The translations under genes and the position numbers were made by a program. From positions 1 through 52,746 of the forward strand of contig NZ_WJPO01000027.1 of the NCBI RefSeq assembly GCF_009649175.1: a stretch of 52,746 bases of DNA, written 5' to 3'. Source of the DNA: Rhodovulum strictum. Lineage in GTDB: Bacteria; Pseudomonadota; Alphaproteobacteria; Rhodobacterales; Rhodobacteraceae. Positions 19,371 through 27,996 of the stretch are shown piece after piece. The notes below the pieces were generated by a model that worked only from the letters and a program-made list of their open reading frames with translations, had not been told where the DNA came from and ran no database searches. The stretch's first letter is position 1. Each line of letters opens with the position of its first letter.

Positions 19371-20230
19371 CCCAGCGCCAGCGCGATCTCGCTGAGGGGC
19401 AGCGCGGTGCGGGTCAGCATCGCGTGGCCGCAGGCACGGCGGCATTCGGCCAGCAATTCGGCGAAGCTGGTGCCCTCGGCATCGAGATGGCGGCGCAGGC
19501 TGCGGCGCGACAGGCCCAGTTGGCGGGCGATGGCGTCCTGATCGACGGGGGCGTGGCCGATCCGCTCGAAGATGGCGAAGCGCACGCGCGAGGACAGCCG
19601 TTCGGACCGGCGATGCTCGGCGATCGTGCGGTCGAGCATCCGCAAGGCTTCGGGGAAGGAACCGTCGCTGGCCGGGGCGCGGCGGTCGAGCATCTGGACG
19701 GGAAAGGCGATGGCATTCTCGGGCGCCCCCATCCGCGGCGGGCGGCGCAGGGCGGCGGCAAGGGGGGCGCTGCGCGCGCAGGGGGCATGTTCAAAGGCGA
19801 TGTCGCGGATGGCGGAGGTGGGGGTGCCGAACTGCCCGGCGATGCGGGCGATGAAGCCCAGCGTCAGTTCGGAATCGGCCCGGCGCGGCCAGATCCGGCA
19901 ATCGAGCACGCGATAGGTGAAGCGGGCCTGATCGCCCTCGACCTCGAACCGGGCGCTTGTGCCCGATTGCAGCGCGGGAAAGCCCTGCGCCAGACAGCGC
20001 AGCGCCGCGCCAAGCGTGTCGGCGCGGCCGACCGCCTCGCCCAGCGGACCCAGATCGGCAAAGGCAAGGGACCGGCCCTGCGACCAGGAGACCAGCGGAT
20101 CGGGGTTATCGGCGCGCATCCGTTCCAGCCTGGCGACGAAATCGGCCAGCGCCATGGCGGGCGGGGTGTCGGCGCAGGCGGGGGGCACCAGCGCGGTATA
20201 GGGGCGGCTGAGAATCCAGGACGCGTCCAT
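19265..20230 (-). CDS. qhpR: AraC-family transcriptional regulator QhpR
   Basis: A 321-residue regulator. The N-terminal half resembles the AraC-type ligand-binding domain found in OruR-like proteins, and the C-terminal 90 residues carry the double helix-turn-helix (DAIARQLGLSRRSLRRHL and LSEIALALGYSDQTAFSRAFSRWFG). Position at the end of the qhp cluster suggests it activates the amine dehydrogenase operon in response to an amine. I chose ATG 20230; a GTG eight codons upstream lacks a ribosome site. Its 3' end overlaps qhpF by 106 bases, tail to tail. Confidence 0.88.
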   Translation of the reverse strand: MDASWILSRPYTALVPPACADTPPAMALADFVARLERMRADNPDPLVSWSQGRSLAFADLGPLGEAVGRADTLGAALRCLAQGFPALQSGTSARFEVEGDQARFTYRVLDCRIWPRRADSELTLGFIARIAGQFGTPTSAIRDIAFEHAPCARSAPLAAALRRPPRMGAPENAIAFPVQMLDRRAPASDGSFPEALRMLDRTIAEHRRSERLSSRVRFAIFERIGHAPVDQDAIARQLGLSRRSLRRHLDAEGTSFAELLAECRRACGHAMLTRTALPLSEIALALGYSDQTAFSRAFSRWFGESPRELRRSGGREESVIR

Positions 20231-20332
20231 GGGGCTGACCTGTCGAGCGTTCACGAAGACGTTAACAGCAGGTCCGGCGGCGGCCTACGGATTTGTTGGC
20301 CTTGCGACAGGTATGCCGGGACAACCGAACGG

Positions 20333-20360
20333 AAAAGGGGCCCGCATCGCTGCGGACCCC
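20333..20360 (-). terminator. Rho-independent terminator of dctQMP
   Basis: On the minus strand a stem of GGGG, one mismatch and CCGCA pairs with TGCGG, mismatch and CCCC around a GCGA loop, then TTTTCC follows. It lies about 20 bases past the dctP stop, as expected for the last gene of the operon. Confidence 0.75.
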
Positions 20361-20380
20361 CGTTTCGCGAGTGGTAAGCG

Positions 20381-21469
20381 TCAGTTGGCGCAGGCGCGGA
20401 TTGCCTCGATATCGGGGCCGTTCGGCGTGCGGCCGAGGTTGAAGGGCGCCGAGGCGTCGCGCCATTTGGCGTAATCGGCCAGGTATTCGAGCTGGCTGAG
20501 ATAGACCTTGGCCGAGTTCGGGTTGGCACAGGCGGTTTCGACGATCACCTCGTTGGCGATTTCCTGCACGCGGGCCAGCGTCTCGTCGTCATAGCGGGTG
20601 ATCTCGACCGCTTCATCGAACTGGGCATAGGCTTCGGTCGCGCGCCGTTCGGTGAAGGCAAGCGACCACAGCAGCGTCGCATTGGCCGCCACGCGCAGCT
20701 TTTCCTGCGTCTCGGGGGACAGCGCATCCCAGGCCGATTTGTTGATCATCACGCCGAACAGCGAAGCCGACTGGTGCCAGCCGGGCGTGGCCCAGTATTT
20801 CGTCACCTGCTGGAAGCCGCCCGACCAGTCGACATTCGGGGTCGAGAATTCCGCACCGTCGATCACGCCGCGTTCGAGGGCCTGATAGATTTCGCCCCCT
20901 GCCATGGATACCTGGCTGCCGCCAAGCCGTTCGAGGATCTTGCCCTGTTCCAGACCCGACAGGCGCAGCCGCTTGCCCTGAAGATCCTCGAGCGAGCGGA
21001 TCGGAGAGTTGGTGCGGAAGCCGGATTCGTTGTTGGTCACGCCATAGGGCAGGTAGACCATTCCGTAATTGCCGTAGATCTCGTCATAAAGCGCCGCCCC
21101 GCCCCATTCGAGGATCCAGTTCACATAGTCGACGGCGTTGAACAGGCTGGCGGTGGTGGCCAGCGGCGAGAAGGCGGCATCGCGCCCGGCCCAATAGCCC
21201 GGCCAGTCGCCGCCGGCCTGGATCGTGTTGCTTTCGACCGCGCCGAACACCTCGCCCGCGGGCACCAGCGCGCCGCCCTCGTAGAAGTCGATGGTCAGAT
21301 CGCCCGCAGTCAGCTTGTTGGCGAGATTGACAAAATGGCGGTCGATCTCGATCAGTTCCAGCGACGAGGGCCAGGTGGTGGTCATGGTCCAGCTATCGGC
21401 GGCCAGCGCCGGGACCGACAGGCTTGCCGCCAGCGCGAAGCCTGCGAACAGGGTGGTCTTGGTCGTCAT
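20381..21469 (-). CDS. dctP: TRAP transporter substrate-binding protein (DctP family)
   Basis: A 362-residue periplasmic solute receptor with a 23-residue Sec signal peptide (FAGFALAASLSVPALA). The family features are present: the SWTMTTTWPSSLELI start, FYEGGALVPAGEVF, and GKRLRLSGLEQGKILERLGG with the arginine that usually binds a carboxylate. TRAP receptors of this group take organic acids, but the actual ligand cannot be read from sequence. GGAGGAG precedes the start. It is the last gene of dctQ-dctM-dctP, 27 bases after dctM. Confidence 0.92.
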   Translation of the reverse strand: MTTKTTLFAGFALAASLSVPALAADSWTMTTTWPSSLELIEIDRHFVNLANKLTAGDLTIDFYEGGALVPAGEVFGAVESNTIQAGGDWPGYWAGRDAAFSPLATTASLFNAVDYVNWILEWGGAALYDEIYGNYGMVYLPYGVTNNESGFRTNSPIRSLEDLQGKRLRLSGLEQGKILERLGGSQVSMAGGEIYQALERGVIDGAEFSTPNVDWSGGFQQVTKYWATPGWHQSASLFGVMINKSAWDALSPETQEKLRVAANATLLWSLAFTERRATEAYAQFDEAVEITRYDDETLARVQEIANEVIVETACANPNSAKVYLSQLEYLADYAKWRDASAPFNLGRTPNGPDIEAIRACAN

Positions 21470-21496
21470 GGTCTTTCTCCTCCGGTTTTGGTCTTG

Positions 21497-22819
21497 TCAG
21501 CGTCCGTAGAACTGCCCGGGCAGCCAGGTCACCAGTTGCGGGAACATGGCCACCGCCAGGCACATCAGCAGGATCAGCCCGATGAAGGGCAGCACCCCCA
21601 CGATGATCTGCGCGGTCCTGACGCTGGGGGGCGCGATCGCCCTGAGATAGAACAGCGCATAGCCGAATGGCGGCGTCAGGAACGAGGTCTGAAGCACCAC
21701 GGCCATCAGCACCACGAACCACAGCAGGTCGATGTTCAGTTCCTGCACGATGGGCAGGAAGATCGGGAAGGACAAGAGCACGATCCCGGTCCAGTCGAGG
21801 AAGGCGCCCAGCAGGAAGACGATGAACAGCAGCATCGCCATCAGCATCCAGGGTTCCATGTCGAGGGCGCGGATGATCTCCTGCGTGGCCCTGAGCCCGC
21901 CGGTGATGTTGAAGACCCCGGTAAAGGCCGTGGCGCCGATCACGATGAACAGGATCATCGCCGAGGTGCGCGCGGTTTCGATCAGCGCGCTGTAGAAGGT
22001 CTTCAACTCGAACTTGCGCCGGGCCACGACGATGCCGAGCGCCAGGAACACACCGATGGCCGAGGCTTCGGTTGCCGTCGCGATCCCGGCCAGCAGCGAG
22101 CCGAGGATGCCGAGGATCAGCAGCAGGGGCGGCACCGCTTCGAGCAGGAGCATGCGGAACAGCGCGCCGCGGCCGATCTTGTCGTCGGCGGGCACCGGGG
22201 GCGCCATGTCGGGGCGCACAAGCGCCACGAGGATGACCCAGACCGCATAGAGCAGGCCCAGCAGCACGCCGGGGATCATCGAGCCCGCGAACAGCTCGCC
22301 CACCGACAGCGGCGAATAGCTGGCCATCAGGATCAGCATGATCGAGGGCGGGATCAGGATGCCCAGACAGCCCGAGGCCGCGATCAGGCCCGAGGCCATG
22401 GTGGGGCTGTAGCCGTATTGCAGCATCGGGCGCAGCGCCATGAAGCCCATCACCGTGATCGAGGCGCCGATGATGCCGGTGGTCGCCGCCAGCAGGATCG
22501 AGATGAACACCACCGCCAGCGCCATCCCGCCCGGCAACCCCGCCAGCAGCAGGCGCAATGTCTCGAACATCTTGTCGGTGACGCCTGAATCCGACAGGAA
22601 TCGCGCCATCAGGATGAACAGCGGAATGGCGATCAGCGTGTAATTGTCCAGCACGTCGCCGAAGACGCGGTTGACCACGATCCCCAGCACCATCGGCTTG
22701 CCCGCCGCAAAGGCCCCGATCACCGCAGCGCCACCCAGAACGAAGGCCAGCGGGTGCCCCATGAACAGGCCCAGCAGCAGCAGGCCGAACATCAGAAGGG
22801 CGATCAGTTCAGGTCCCAT
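21497..22819 (-). CDS. dctM: TRAP transporter large permease subunit (DctM family)
   Basis: A 440-residue inner-membrane protein with about twelve hydrophobic segments. Characteristic features are the LFMGHPLAFVLGG start, LLAATTGIIGASITVMG, the SGCLGILIPPSIMLIL stretch, and a DWTGIVLLSFPIFLPIVQEL region near the C terminus. It catalyses sodium-coupled uptake with DctQ and DctP. Its start overlaps the dctQ stop by eleven bases. Confidence 0.94.
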   Translation of the reverse strand: MGPELIALLMFGLLLLGLFMGHPLAFVLGGAAVIGAFAAGKPMVLGIVVNRVFGDVLDNYTLIAIPLFILMARFLSDSGVTDKMFETLRLLLAGLPGGMALAVVFISILLAATTGIIGASITVMGFMALRPMLQYGYSPTMASGLIAASGCLGILIPPSIMLILMASYSPLSVGELFAGSMIPGVLLGLLYAVWVILVALVRPDMAPPVPADDKIGRGALFRMLLLEAVPPLLLILGILGSLLAGIATATEASAIGVFLALGIVVARRKFELKTFYSALIETARTSAMILFIVIGATAFTGVFNITGGLRATQEIIRALDMEPWMLMAMLLFIVFLLGAFLDWTGIVLLSFPIFLPIVQELNIDLLWFVVLMAVVLQTSFLTPPFGYALFYLRAIAPPSVRTAQIIVGVLPFIGLILLMCLAVAMFPQLVTWLPGQFYGR

Positions 22820-23309
22820 GGGGCGCTTCCGTCCGGTTGAACAGCAGTTTCAGCACTTCGCAGACGCCTTGCAGCAGCAAGAGCCCCGCCGCCACGCACA
22901 TCGCCGCCTTGAGCGGATAGACCGGCAGTTGCACCGCGCCATAGGTCGTTTCGCCCTGCGCCCAGGACCGCGCGGCGAATTCCCAGCTGCGGCGGAAGAA
23001 GATCCAGGCAAACGGGAAGAAGAAGACCAGATAGCCCGCGACATCGACCCAGCGCCGCATGCCGGGGCGCATGTGTTCGGTCAGCAGATCGACGCGCACA
23101 TGGCTTTGATGGCGCAGCGCATAGCCGCCCAGCAGGATGAAGTAGAAGCCGAACATCTGCTTGGTGACGTCGAACGCCCAGCGCGTGGGGCTGTTCAGCA
23201 CATAGCGCATGAAGACATCGTAGACGATGACCGTGGCGAAGCCGAGGGCCAGAACCGCGACGGTGCGGCCCACGATTTCGTTCAGCCCGTCGATGGCGCG
23301 GATCAGCAT
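22809..23309 (-). CDS. dctQ: TRAP transporter small permease subunit (DctQ family)
   Basis: A 166-residue membrane protein with four predicted helices, for example IVGRTVAVLALGFATVIVYDVFMRYV and AGYLVFFFPFAWIFF, the standard DctQ topology. The FMRYVLNSPTRWAFDVTKQ segment is family-like. The frame is open 62 codons further upstream, but ATG 23309 has GGGAGGG just before it and gives the normal N terminus. It is the first gene of the operon and lies downstream of a perfect palindrome. Confidence 0.9.
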   Translation of the reverse strand: MLIRAIDGLNEIVGRTVAVLALGFATVIVYDVFMRYVLNSPTRWAFDVTKQMFGFYFILLGGYALRHQSHVRVDLLTEHMRPGMRRWVDVAGYLVFFFPFAWIFFRRSWEFAARSWAQGETTYGAVQLPVYPLKAAMCVAAGLLLLQGVCEVLKLLFNRTEAPHGT

Positions 23310-23610
23310 GCGCGCCCTCCCCCGCAGCCCTGTCTGGCGCCGGGATTGGCCGAAAGTCGGATACCCGGCGCAGACCGCCGGTTCGCGGCCCCATGGGGCC
23401 TGTCGGTGTTCCTGCCGAGCATTCCCCCTCCCCGGAGTCCGCCACGTGGAAATGAACGTACGTTCAGAAAGAACCGTTTCGCAGGCCGCTGTCAACCGCC
23501 ACCCGGCGCGCCGCAGCCTGCCCGGGTTTTATGGCCTGCCACCGGTGCCCGGGTCAATGGCGGCCAGCCGCCCCGCCAAGGGCAGCCGGCCGGATCGCCG
23601 CAGGTCGTGC
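23310..23610. other. Intergenic region upstream of dctQ and downstream of ilvE
   Basis: About 300 bases without a supported gene. Apart from the palindrome at 23453-23466 it contains the dctQ leader and the ilvE 3' flank. CCCGGG hexamers around a short T run are present, but I do not see a convincing terminator. Confidence 0.6.
23453..23466. promoter_or_regulatory. Perfect 14-bp palindrome, probable TetR-type operator
   Basis: TGAACGTACGTTCA is a perfect palindrome 144 bases upstream of the dctQ start. The GAAC...GTTC arms around a central GTAC resemble sites bound by TetR-family repressors. No TetR-family gene is in the window, so the regulator must be elsewhere. Control of dctQMP is inferred from position. 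Confidence 0.55.
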
Positions 23611-24477
23611 TCAGGCGCGGACGAGTTTCTCGTAGGCGTCGACCATCTCGCGGGCCATCGTTCCGACCTCGAAATTGTAGTCGCCGATCTGGCCCACCGG
23701 CGTCACCTCGGCCGCGGTGCCGGTCAGCCAGCATTGCTGGAAGCCCTCCAGTTCATCGGGCATGATGTGGCGTTCATGGACCTTGATCTGGCGGTCCTTC
23801 AGCATGCCGATCACGGTCTGGCGGGTGATGCCGTTCAGGAAGCAGTCCGGTTTCGGGGTGTGCACCTGGCCATCCTTGACGAAGAAGATGTTGGCCCCGG
23901 TCGCCTCGGCCACATAGCCGCGATAGTCGAACATCATCGCATCCGAACAGCCCTTGGCCTCGGCCGCGTGCTTGGACATGGTGCAGATCATGTAAAGTCC
24001 GGCGGCCTTGGCCTGGCTGGGCGCGGTGGCCGGGTCCGGGCGGCGCCATTTCGAGATGTCGAGCTTCGCACCCTTGAGCTTGGCATCGCCATAATAGGCG
24101 CCCCATTCCCAGGCCGCGACCGCCACACGCACCGGGTTGCGGCGCGAGGCGACGCCCATATCCTCACCGGCGCCACGCCAGGCAAGTGCGCGGACATAGG
24201 CATCGGTCATGCCGTTGGCCTGCATCACCTGCGCCTTGGCCGCCTCGATCTCGTCGACCGAATAGGGGATCTCGAAGTCGATCAGGTTGGCCGAGGTCTT
24301 CAGCCGCTCGGAATGCTCGCGCGACTTGAAGATCCTGCCGCCATAGGCACGCTCGCCCTCGAAGACCGACGAGGCATAGTGCAGCGCATGGGTCAGCAGA
24401 TGCACATTGGCCTCGCGCCATGGCACCAGTTTGCCATCCATCCAGATAAAGCCGTCGCGGTCGTCATAGCCAGTCAT
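23611..24477 (-). CDS. ilvE: Branched-chain amino acid aminotransferase
   Basis: A 288-residue fold-type IV PLP enzyme catalysing the last step of leucine, isoleucine and valine synthesis. Family motifs include HALHYASSVFEGERAYGG, AYVRALAWRGAG, the probable PLP lysine near residue 157 in SQAKAAGLY, and GYVAEATGANIFFVKDG. The chosen ATG at 24477 has AGAGGA upstream; the frame is open another 31 codons but that extension is basic and not family-like. The gene diverges from petP. Confidence 0.93.
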   Translation of the reverse strand: MTGYDDRDGFIWMDGKLVPWREANVHLLTHALHYASSVFEGERAYGGRIFKSREHSERLKTSANLIDFEIPYSVDEIEAAKAQVMQANGMTDAYVRALAWRGAGEDMGVASRRNPVRVAVAAWEWGAYYGDAKLKGAKLDISKWRRPDPATAPSQAKAAGLYMICTMSKHAAEAKGCSDAMMFDYRGYVAEATGANIFFVKDGQVHTPKPDCFLNGITRQTVIGMLKDRQIKVHERHIMPDELEGFQQCWLTGTAAEVTPVGQIGDYNFEVGTMAREMVDAYEKLVRA

Positions 24478-24590
24478 GGCGCGTCCTCTTCGCTTGCCCC
24501 TCGGGGCGGTCCATTTCCGAATGTTGCGCGCTTTAGGTCCGGTTCGGACATAATATTGCGCCAAATTCACGGCTCGCTACCAGTTGAGTC

Positions 24591-24645
24591 TTGGAAAGTC
24601 AACAAGGCTGACATAAGATCACCCAAGGAGTGGACAAAGCTGACA
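24591..24645 (+). promoter_or_regulatory. Predicted petP promoter with repeated ACAARGCTGACA
   Basis: A sigma-70-like promoter fits TTGGAA (24591-24596), a 17-base spacer and TAAGAT (24614-24619). The 12-mers ACAAGGCTGACA (24602-24613) and ACAAAGCTGACA (24634-24645) are directly repeated 32 bases apart, about three helical turns. The first lies between -35 and -10 and the second lies just past the probable transcription start, positions suited to repression or autoregulation by the MarR-type product. This is inference. Confidence 0.5.
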
Positions 24646-24659
24646 GGGATGGGGGCGAC

Positions 24660-25175
24660 ATGGCGCAGGGCGCATCCGCGGTCGCGCAGAAAGGCGGCGA
24701 AAGCCTGCTTTTCCTGACCGACGAACAGCTTCGCAAGGGGATCGAGGCGATGTTCTTCGCCTATCGCGGCTTCACCGCCGATCCCGACCGCATTCTGGAA
24801 GAACACGGCTATGGCCGGGCGCATCACCGGGCGATCCATTTCATCCACCGCGCGCCCGGAACGACGGTCAACAACCTGCTGTCGATCCTTGGCGTCACCA
24901 AGCAGTCGCTGAACCGGGTGCTGCGCGCGCTGGTCGAGGATGGGCTGGTCGAGGCGCGCGTGGGCCATCGCGACAAGCGCGAGCGGCATCTCTACCTGAC
25001 CGAGTCCGGCGCCGCGCTGGAACAGCAGCTTTCGGATGCCCAGCGCGAACGGATGCGCGCGGCCTATCGCGCGGCGGGGCCGGTGGCGGTGGCGGGCTTC
25101 CGGCAGGTGCTGGAGGCGATGATGGATCCCGAGATCCGGCGCCATTTCGACAGGCTGACGGAAAGCGGCCGATGA
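24660..25175 (+). CDS. petP: MarR-family regulator, PetP-like
   Basis: A 171-residue winged-helix protein. The DNA-binding part is NNLLSILGVTKQSLNRVLRALVEDGLVEARVGHRDKRERHLYLT in pieces matching the MarR fold, with the DKRERHLYLT wing. In Rhodobacter capsulatus the equivalent MarR gene petP precedes petR and both are needed for cytochrome bc1 expression. Here the pair is present but petABC is about 9 kb away, so the name rests on pairing and sequence type. ATG 24660 with GGGGG upstream is preferred over GTG 24630. The stop overlaps petR in ATGA. Confidence 0.8.
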   Translation: MAQGASAVAQKGGESLLFLTDEQLRKGIEAMFFAYRGFTADPDRILEEHGYGRAHHRAIHFIHRAPGTTVNNLLSILGVTKQSLNRVLRALVEDGLVEARVGHRDKRERHLYLTESGAALEQQLSDAQRERMRAAYRAAGPVAVAGFRQVLEAMMDPEIRRHFDRLTESGR

Positions 25176-25879
25176 CCGTCGAGACAGGGATTCACCTGTT
25201 GATCGTCGACGACGACGCCCGGATCCGCGATTTGCTGCGCAAGTTCCTGTTGCGAAACGGCTTTCTGGTCAGCACCGCGCGCGATGCCGGGCATGCGCGG
25301 CGGCTGCTGGGGGGGCTCGATTTCGACCTGATCGTGATGGACGTGATGATGCCGGGCGAGGACGGGGTGTCCTTTACCCGGTCGATCCGGCACGAGATCG
25401 CGACGCCGATCCTGTTGCTGACGGCGCGGGGCGAAACCTCGGACCGGATCGCGGGGCTGGAGGCGGGGGCCGACGACTACCTGCCCAAGCCCTTCGAGCC
25501 CAAGGAATTGCTGCTGCGGATCAACGCCATCCTGCGCCGCGCCCCGCCCGCCCGCGCCCCTGCCGAGGATCTGCCCAAGGTGCTGCATCTGGGGCTGGTG
25601 CGCTATGATGTGGGCCGGGGTGAGTTGTGGGCGGGCGATGCGCGGGTGCGGCTGACCGCGACCGAGGCGCAATTGATGCGCATCTTTTCGGCCCGGCCCG
25701 GCGAGGCGGTCAGCCGCACCCGGCTGGTCGAGGAGCTGGGCCGCGACGGCGATCAGGCGCAGGAACGCGCGGTCGATGTTCAGATCACCCGGCTCAGGCG
25801 CAAGATCGAGGCCGACCCGCGCCAGCCGCGCTATCTTCAGACCGTGCGCGGCGAAGGCTACATGCTGGCGCCCGATTGA
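25172..25879 (+). CDS. petR: OmpR-family response regulator, PetR-like
   Basis: A 235-residue regulator with a receiver domain (DDD near residue 13, phosphoacceptor Asp in FDLIVMDVMMPGEDG, LTARGET, and Lys in YLPKPF) and a C-terminal winged helix (LTATEAQLMRIF and VDVQITRLRRKIEADP). No histidine kinase is adjacent, as for R. capsulatus PetR, which controls the bc1 genes. Translational coupling to the MarR gene via ATGA supports joint function. Confidence 0.84.
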   Translation: MTVETGIHLLIVDDDARIRDLLRKFLLRNGFLVSTARDAGHARRLLGGLDFDLIVMDVMMPGEDGVSFTRSIRHEIATPILLLTARGETSDRIAGLEAGADDYLPKPFEPKELLLRINAILRRAPPARAPAEDLPKVLHLGLVRYDVGRGELWAGDARVRLTATEAQLMRIFSARPGEAVSRTRLVEELGRDGDQAQERAVDVQITRLRRKIEADPRQPRYLQTVRGEGYMLAPD

Positions 25880-25918
25880 GCCTTGCCGGGCCGCGCCCTG
25901 CCCCCTAGCCTTCGGGCC

Positions 25919-26854
25919 ATGACAACCGCGCTCATCACCCATCCCGACGCCCTGACCCATGTCACGCCCCCCGGCCATCCCGAACGGGTGGCCCGGATCG
26001 AGGCCGTGAACGAGGCGCTGACCGCGCCCGAATTCACCTTTCTGATCCGCGAGCCCGCGCCCCTGGCCGACGCATCGCAGGCGCTGCGCGGCCATCCGCA
26101 GGGCTATATCGACAAGCTCAGGGCGGCGGTGCCGGTCTCGGGCGAGGTGGCGATCGACCCCGACACATGGTTGTCGCCGGGGTCGTGGCAGGCGGCGCTG
26201 CGTGGCTTGGGCGGGTGCCTGCGCGCGGTGGACATGGTGCTGGGCGGCGAGGCGACGAATGCCTTTGTCGCGATGCGCCCGCCCGGCCACCATGCCGAAG
26301 CGCGGCGCGCGATGGGGTTCTGCCTGCTTTCGAACGCGGCAATCGCGGCGAAATACGCGCTGGACCATCACGGGCTGGAACGGGTTGCGGTGGTGGATTT
26401 CGACGTGCATCACGGCAACGGCACGCAGGACATCCTGTGGGACGAGCCGCGCGCGCTGTTCGTCTCGACCCACCAGATGCCGCTTTACCCCGGCACCGGC
26501 GCCCCCGAAGAACGCGGCGCGCATGACAACATCCTGAACCTGCCCCTGCCGCCCTATTCGGACGGCGCGCGTTTTCGGGCCGAGATAGAGACGAAAGCGC
26601 TGCCCCGGCTGGACGCCTTTGCGCCGGAACTGGTGATCGTGTCGGCGGGTTTCGATGCGCATCGGGCCGACCCGCTGGCGCAGCTTGATCTTGAAACCGG
26701 GGATTTCGCCTGGGTCACGGAACGGCTCTGCGACATCGCGCAGGCCCATTGCAGCGGCAAGGTGGTCTCGACACTGGAGGGCGGCTATGATCTGGATGCG
26801 CTGGCCGCGTCCGTCGCGGCGCATGTCAAGGTGCTGATGGAGCGGGGCGCATGA
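25919..26854 (+). CDS. Histone deacetylase-fold amidohydrolase
   Basis: A 311-residue zinc hydrolase of the arginase/deacetylase superfamily (class II HDAC, AcuC or acetylpolyamine amidohydrolase-like). Visible motifs are HPERVARIEAV, MRPPGHHAEARRAMGFC with the catalytic histidine pair, VDFDVHHGNGTQ and SAGFDAHRADPL supplying metal ligands, and LEGGYDLDAL with the C-terminal tyrosine. Substrate is unknown. ATG 25919 gives the normal N terminus (TALITHPDALTHVTPPGHPE). Its stop overlaps xseB in ATGA, so it heads an xseB-ispA-dxs run. Confidence 0.88.
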   Translation: MTTALITHPDALTHVTPPGHPERVARIEAVNEALTAPEFTFLIREPAPLADASQALRGHPQGYIDKLRAAVPVSGEVAIDPDTWLSPGSWQAALRGLGGCLRAVDMVLGGEATNAFVAMRPPGHHAEARRAMGFCLLSNAAIAAKYALDHHGLERVAVVDFDVHHGNGTQDILWDEPRALFVSTHQMPLYPGTGAPEERGAHDNILNLPLPPYSDGARFRAEIETKALPRLDAFAPELVIVSAGFDAHRADPLAQLDLETGDFAWVTERLCDIAQAHCSGKVVSTLEGGYDLDALAASVAAHVKVLMERGA

Positions 26855-27093
26855 CCGGAAAGCCGGTATCCGAGATGAGTTTCGAAGAGGCCATGGCGGC
26901 GCTAGAGGCGGCCGTCACGGCGCTGGAGCGGGGCGACGTCCCGCTGGAGGAATCGATCACGCTGTCGGAACAGGCTGCAACGCTGAAGCGGCATTGCGAG
27001 AAGAAGCTGAAGGAAGCCGAGGAAAAGGTCGCCCAGATCGTGCTGGACGCGAACGGCAACCCGACCGGCACCACCCCCGTCGAAGGGATGTGA
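26851..27093 (+). CDS. xseB: Exodeoxyribonuclease VII small subunit
   Basis: An 80-residue, strongly helical, acidic protein, the usual size for XseB. The family signature is recognisable in SFEEAMAALEAAVTALERGDVPLEESITL and LKRHCEKKLKEAEEKV. With XseA it forms the nuclease that degrades single-stranded DNA from either end; xseA is not in the window. Linkage to ispA and dxs is common in proteobacteria. Confidence 0.94.
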   Translation: MTGKPVSEMSFEEAMAALEAAVTALERGDVPLEESITLSEQAATLKRHCEKKLKEAEEKVAQIVLDANGNPTGTTPVEGM

Positions 27094-27094
27094 C

Positions 27095-27964
27095 ATGCTT
27101 CAGACACGGATGAAGGGCGCCGCCGCGCTGATCGAGGCGCGGCTGATCGAGGCCCTGTCGGGCGCCGCCGACCAGCCGGTGACCCATGCGATGCGCTATG
27201 CGGTCGCGGGCGGCAAGCGGCTGCGGGGTTTTCTGGTGATCGAGGGGGCGGCGCTTTACGGCGTTCCGGCCGGTCAGGCCGTGCATGCGGCCGCCGCCAT
27301 CGAGGCGATCCATGCCTATTCGCTTGTCCATGACGACATGCCCTGCATGGATGATGACGATCTGCGCCGGGGCCTGCCCACGGTTCATCTCAAGTGGGAC
27401 GAGGGCACCGCGCTTCTGGTGGGCGATGCGTTGCAGACGCTGGCCTTCGAGATGCTGGCCGACCCCGCCTGCCATCCCGACCCGGCCGTGCGGATCGACC
27501 TTGTGGCCGCGCTGGCGCGGGCCTCGGGCATCGACGGCATGGTGCTGGGGCAGGCGCAGGACATAGCCGCCGAAACCGCCGGACGGGCGCTGAGCCTGGC
27601 CGAGATCACCGAGTTGCAGGCCAACAAGACCGGCGCGCTGATCCGCTGGTCGGCCGAGGCCGGGGCGCGCCTGGGCGGCGCCGATATCGCGCCGCTTTCG
27701 GCCTATGCAACCGCGCTGGGGCTGGCCTTCCAGATCGCCGACGACATCCTCGATGTCGAGGGCGACGTGGAAAAGACCGGCAAGCGCGTGCAGAAGGATG
27801 CCGATGCGGGCAAGGCGACCTTTGTCTCGCTGCTGGGGCTCGACGGCGCCAAGGCACGGGCGCAGGCGCTGGTCGACGAGGCCTGTGCCGCGCTCGATCC
27901 CTTCGGCGCGCGGGCAGACCTGTTGCGGGACACCGCCCGCTTCGTCATCTCCCGCGATACCTGA
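27095..27964 (+). CDS. ispA: Polyprenyl (farnesyl/geranylgeranyl) diphosphate synthase
   Basis: A 289-residue trans-isoprenyl diphosphate synthase that condenses isopentenyl and allylic diphosphates. The two aspartate-rich motifs are [15 protein letters not shown] and [12 protein letters not shown], and [14 protein letters not shown] carries basic substrate-binding residues. Product chain length cannot be fixed by eye; farnesyl diphosphate is most likely because of the xseB-ispA-dxs setting. It starts one base after the xseB stop. Confidence 0.92.
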   Translation: MLQTRMKGAAALIEARLIEALSGAADQPVTHAMRYAVAGGKRLRGFLVIEGAALYGVPAGQAVHAAAAIEAIHAYSLVHDDMPCMDDDDLRRGLPTVHLKWDEGTALLVGDALQTLAFEMLADPACHPDPAVRIDLVAALARASGIDGMVLGQAQDIAAETAGRALSLAEITELQANKTGALIRWSAEAGARLGGADIAPLSAYATALGLAFQIADDILDVEGDVEKTGKRVQKDADAGKATFVSLLGLDGAKARAQALVDEACAALDPFGARADLLRDTARFVISRDT

Positions 27965-27996
27965 AACGCGCAATCCGCCCCGGGAGGGCAGACCCC

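Noticed and set aside
20774-22588. A 604-codon plus-strand frame across dctP and dctM
   Set aside because: Composition is His/Gln/Arg-rich with no domain, and it lies opposite a clear TRAP operon.
24551-24610. A sigma-70 promoter for ilvE on the minus strand
   Set aside because: TTGACT is present but no acceptable -10 lies 16-18 bases away.
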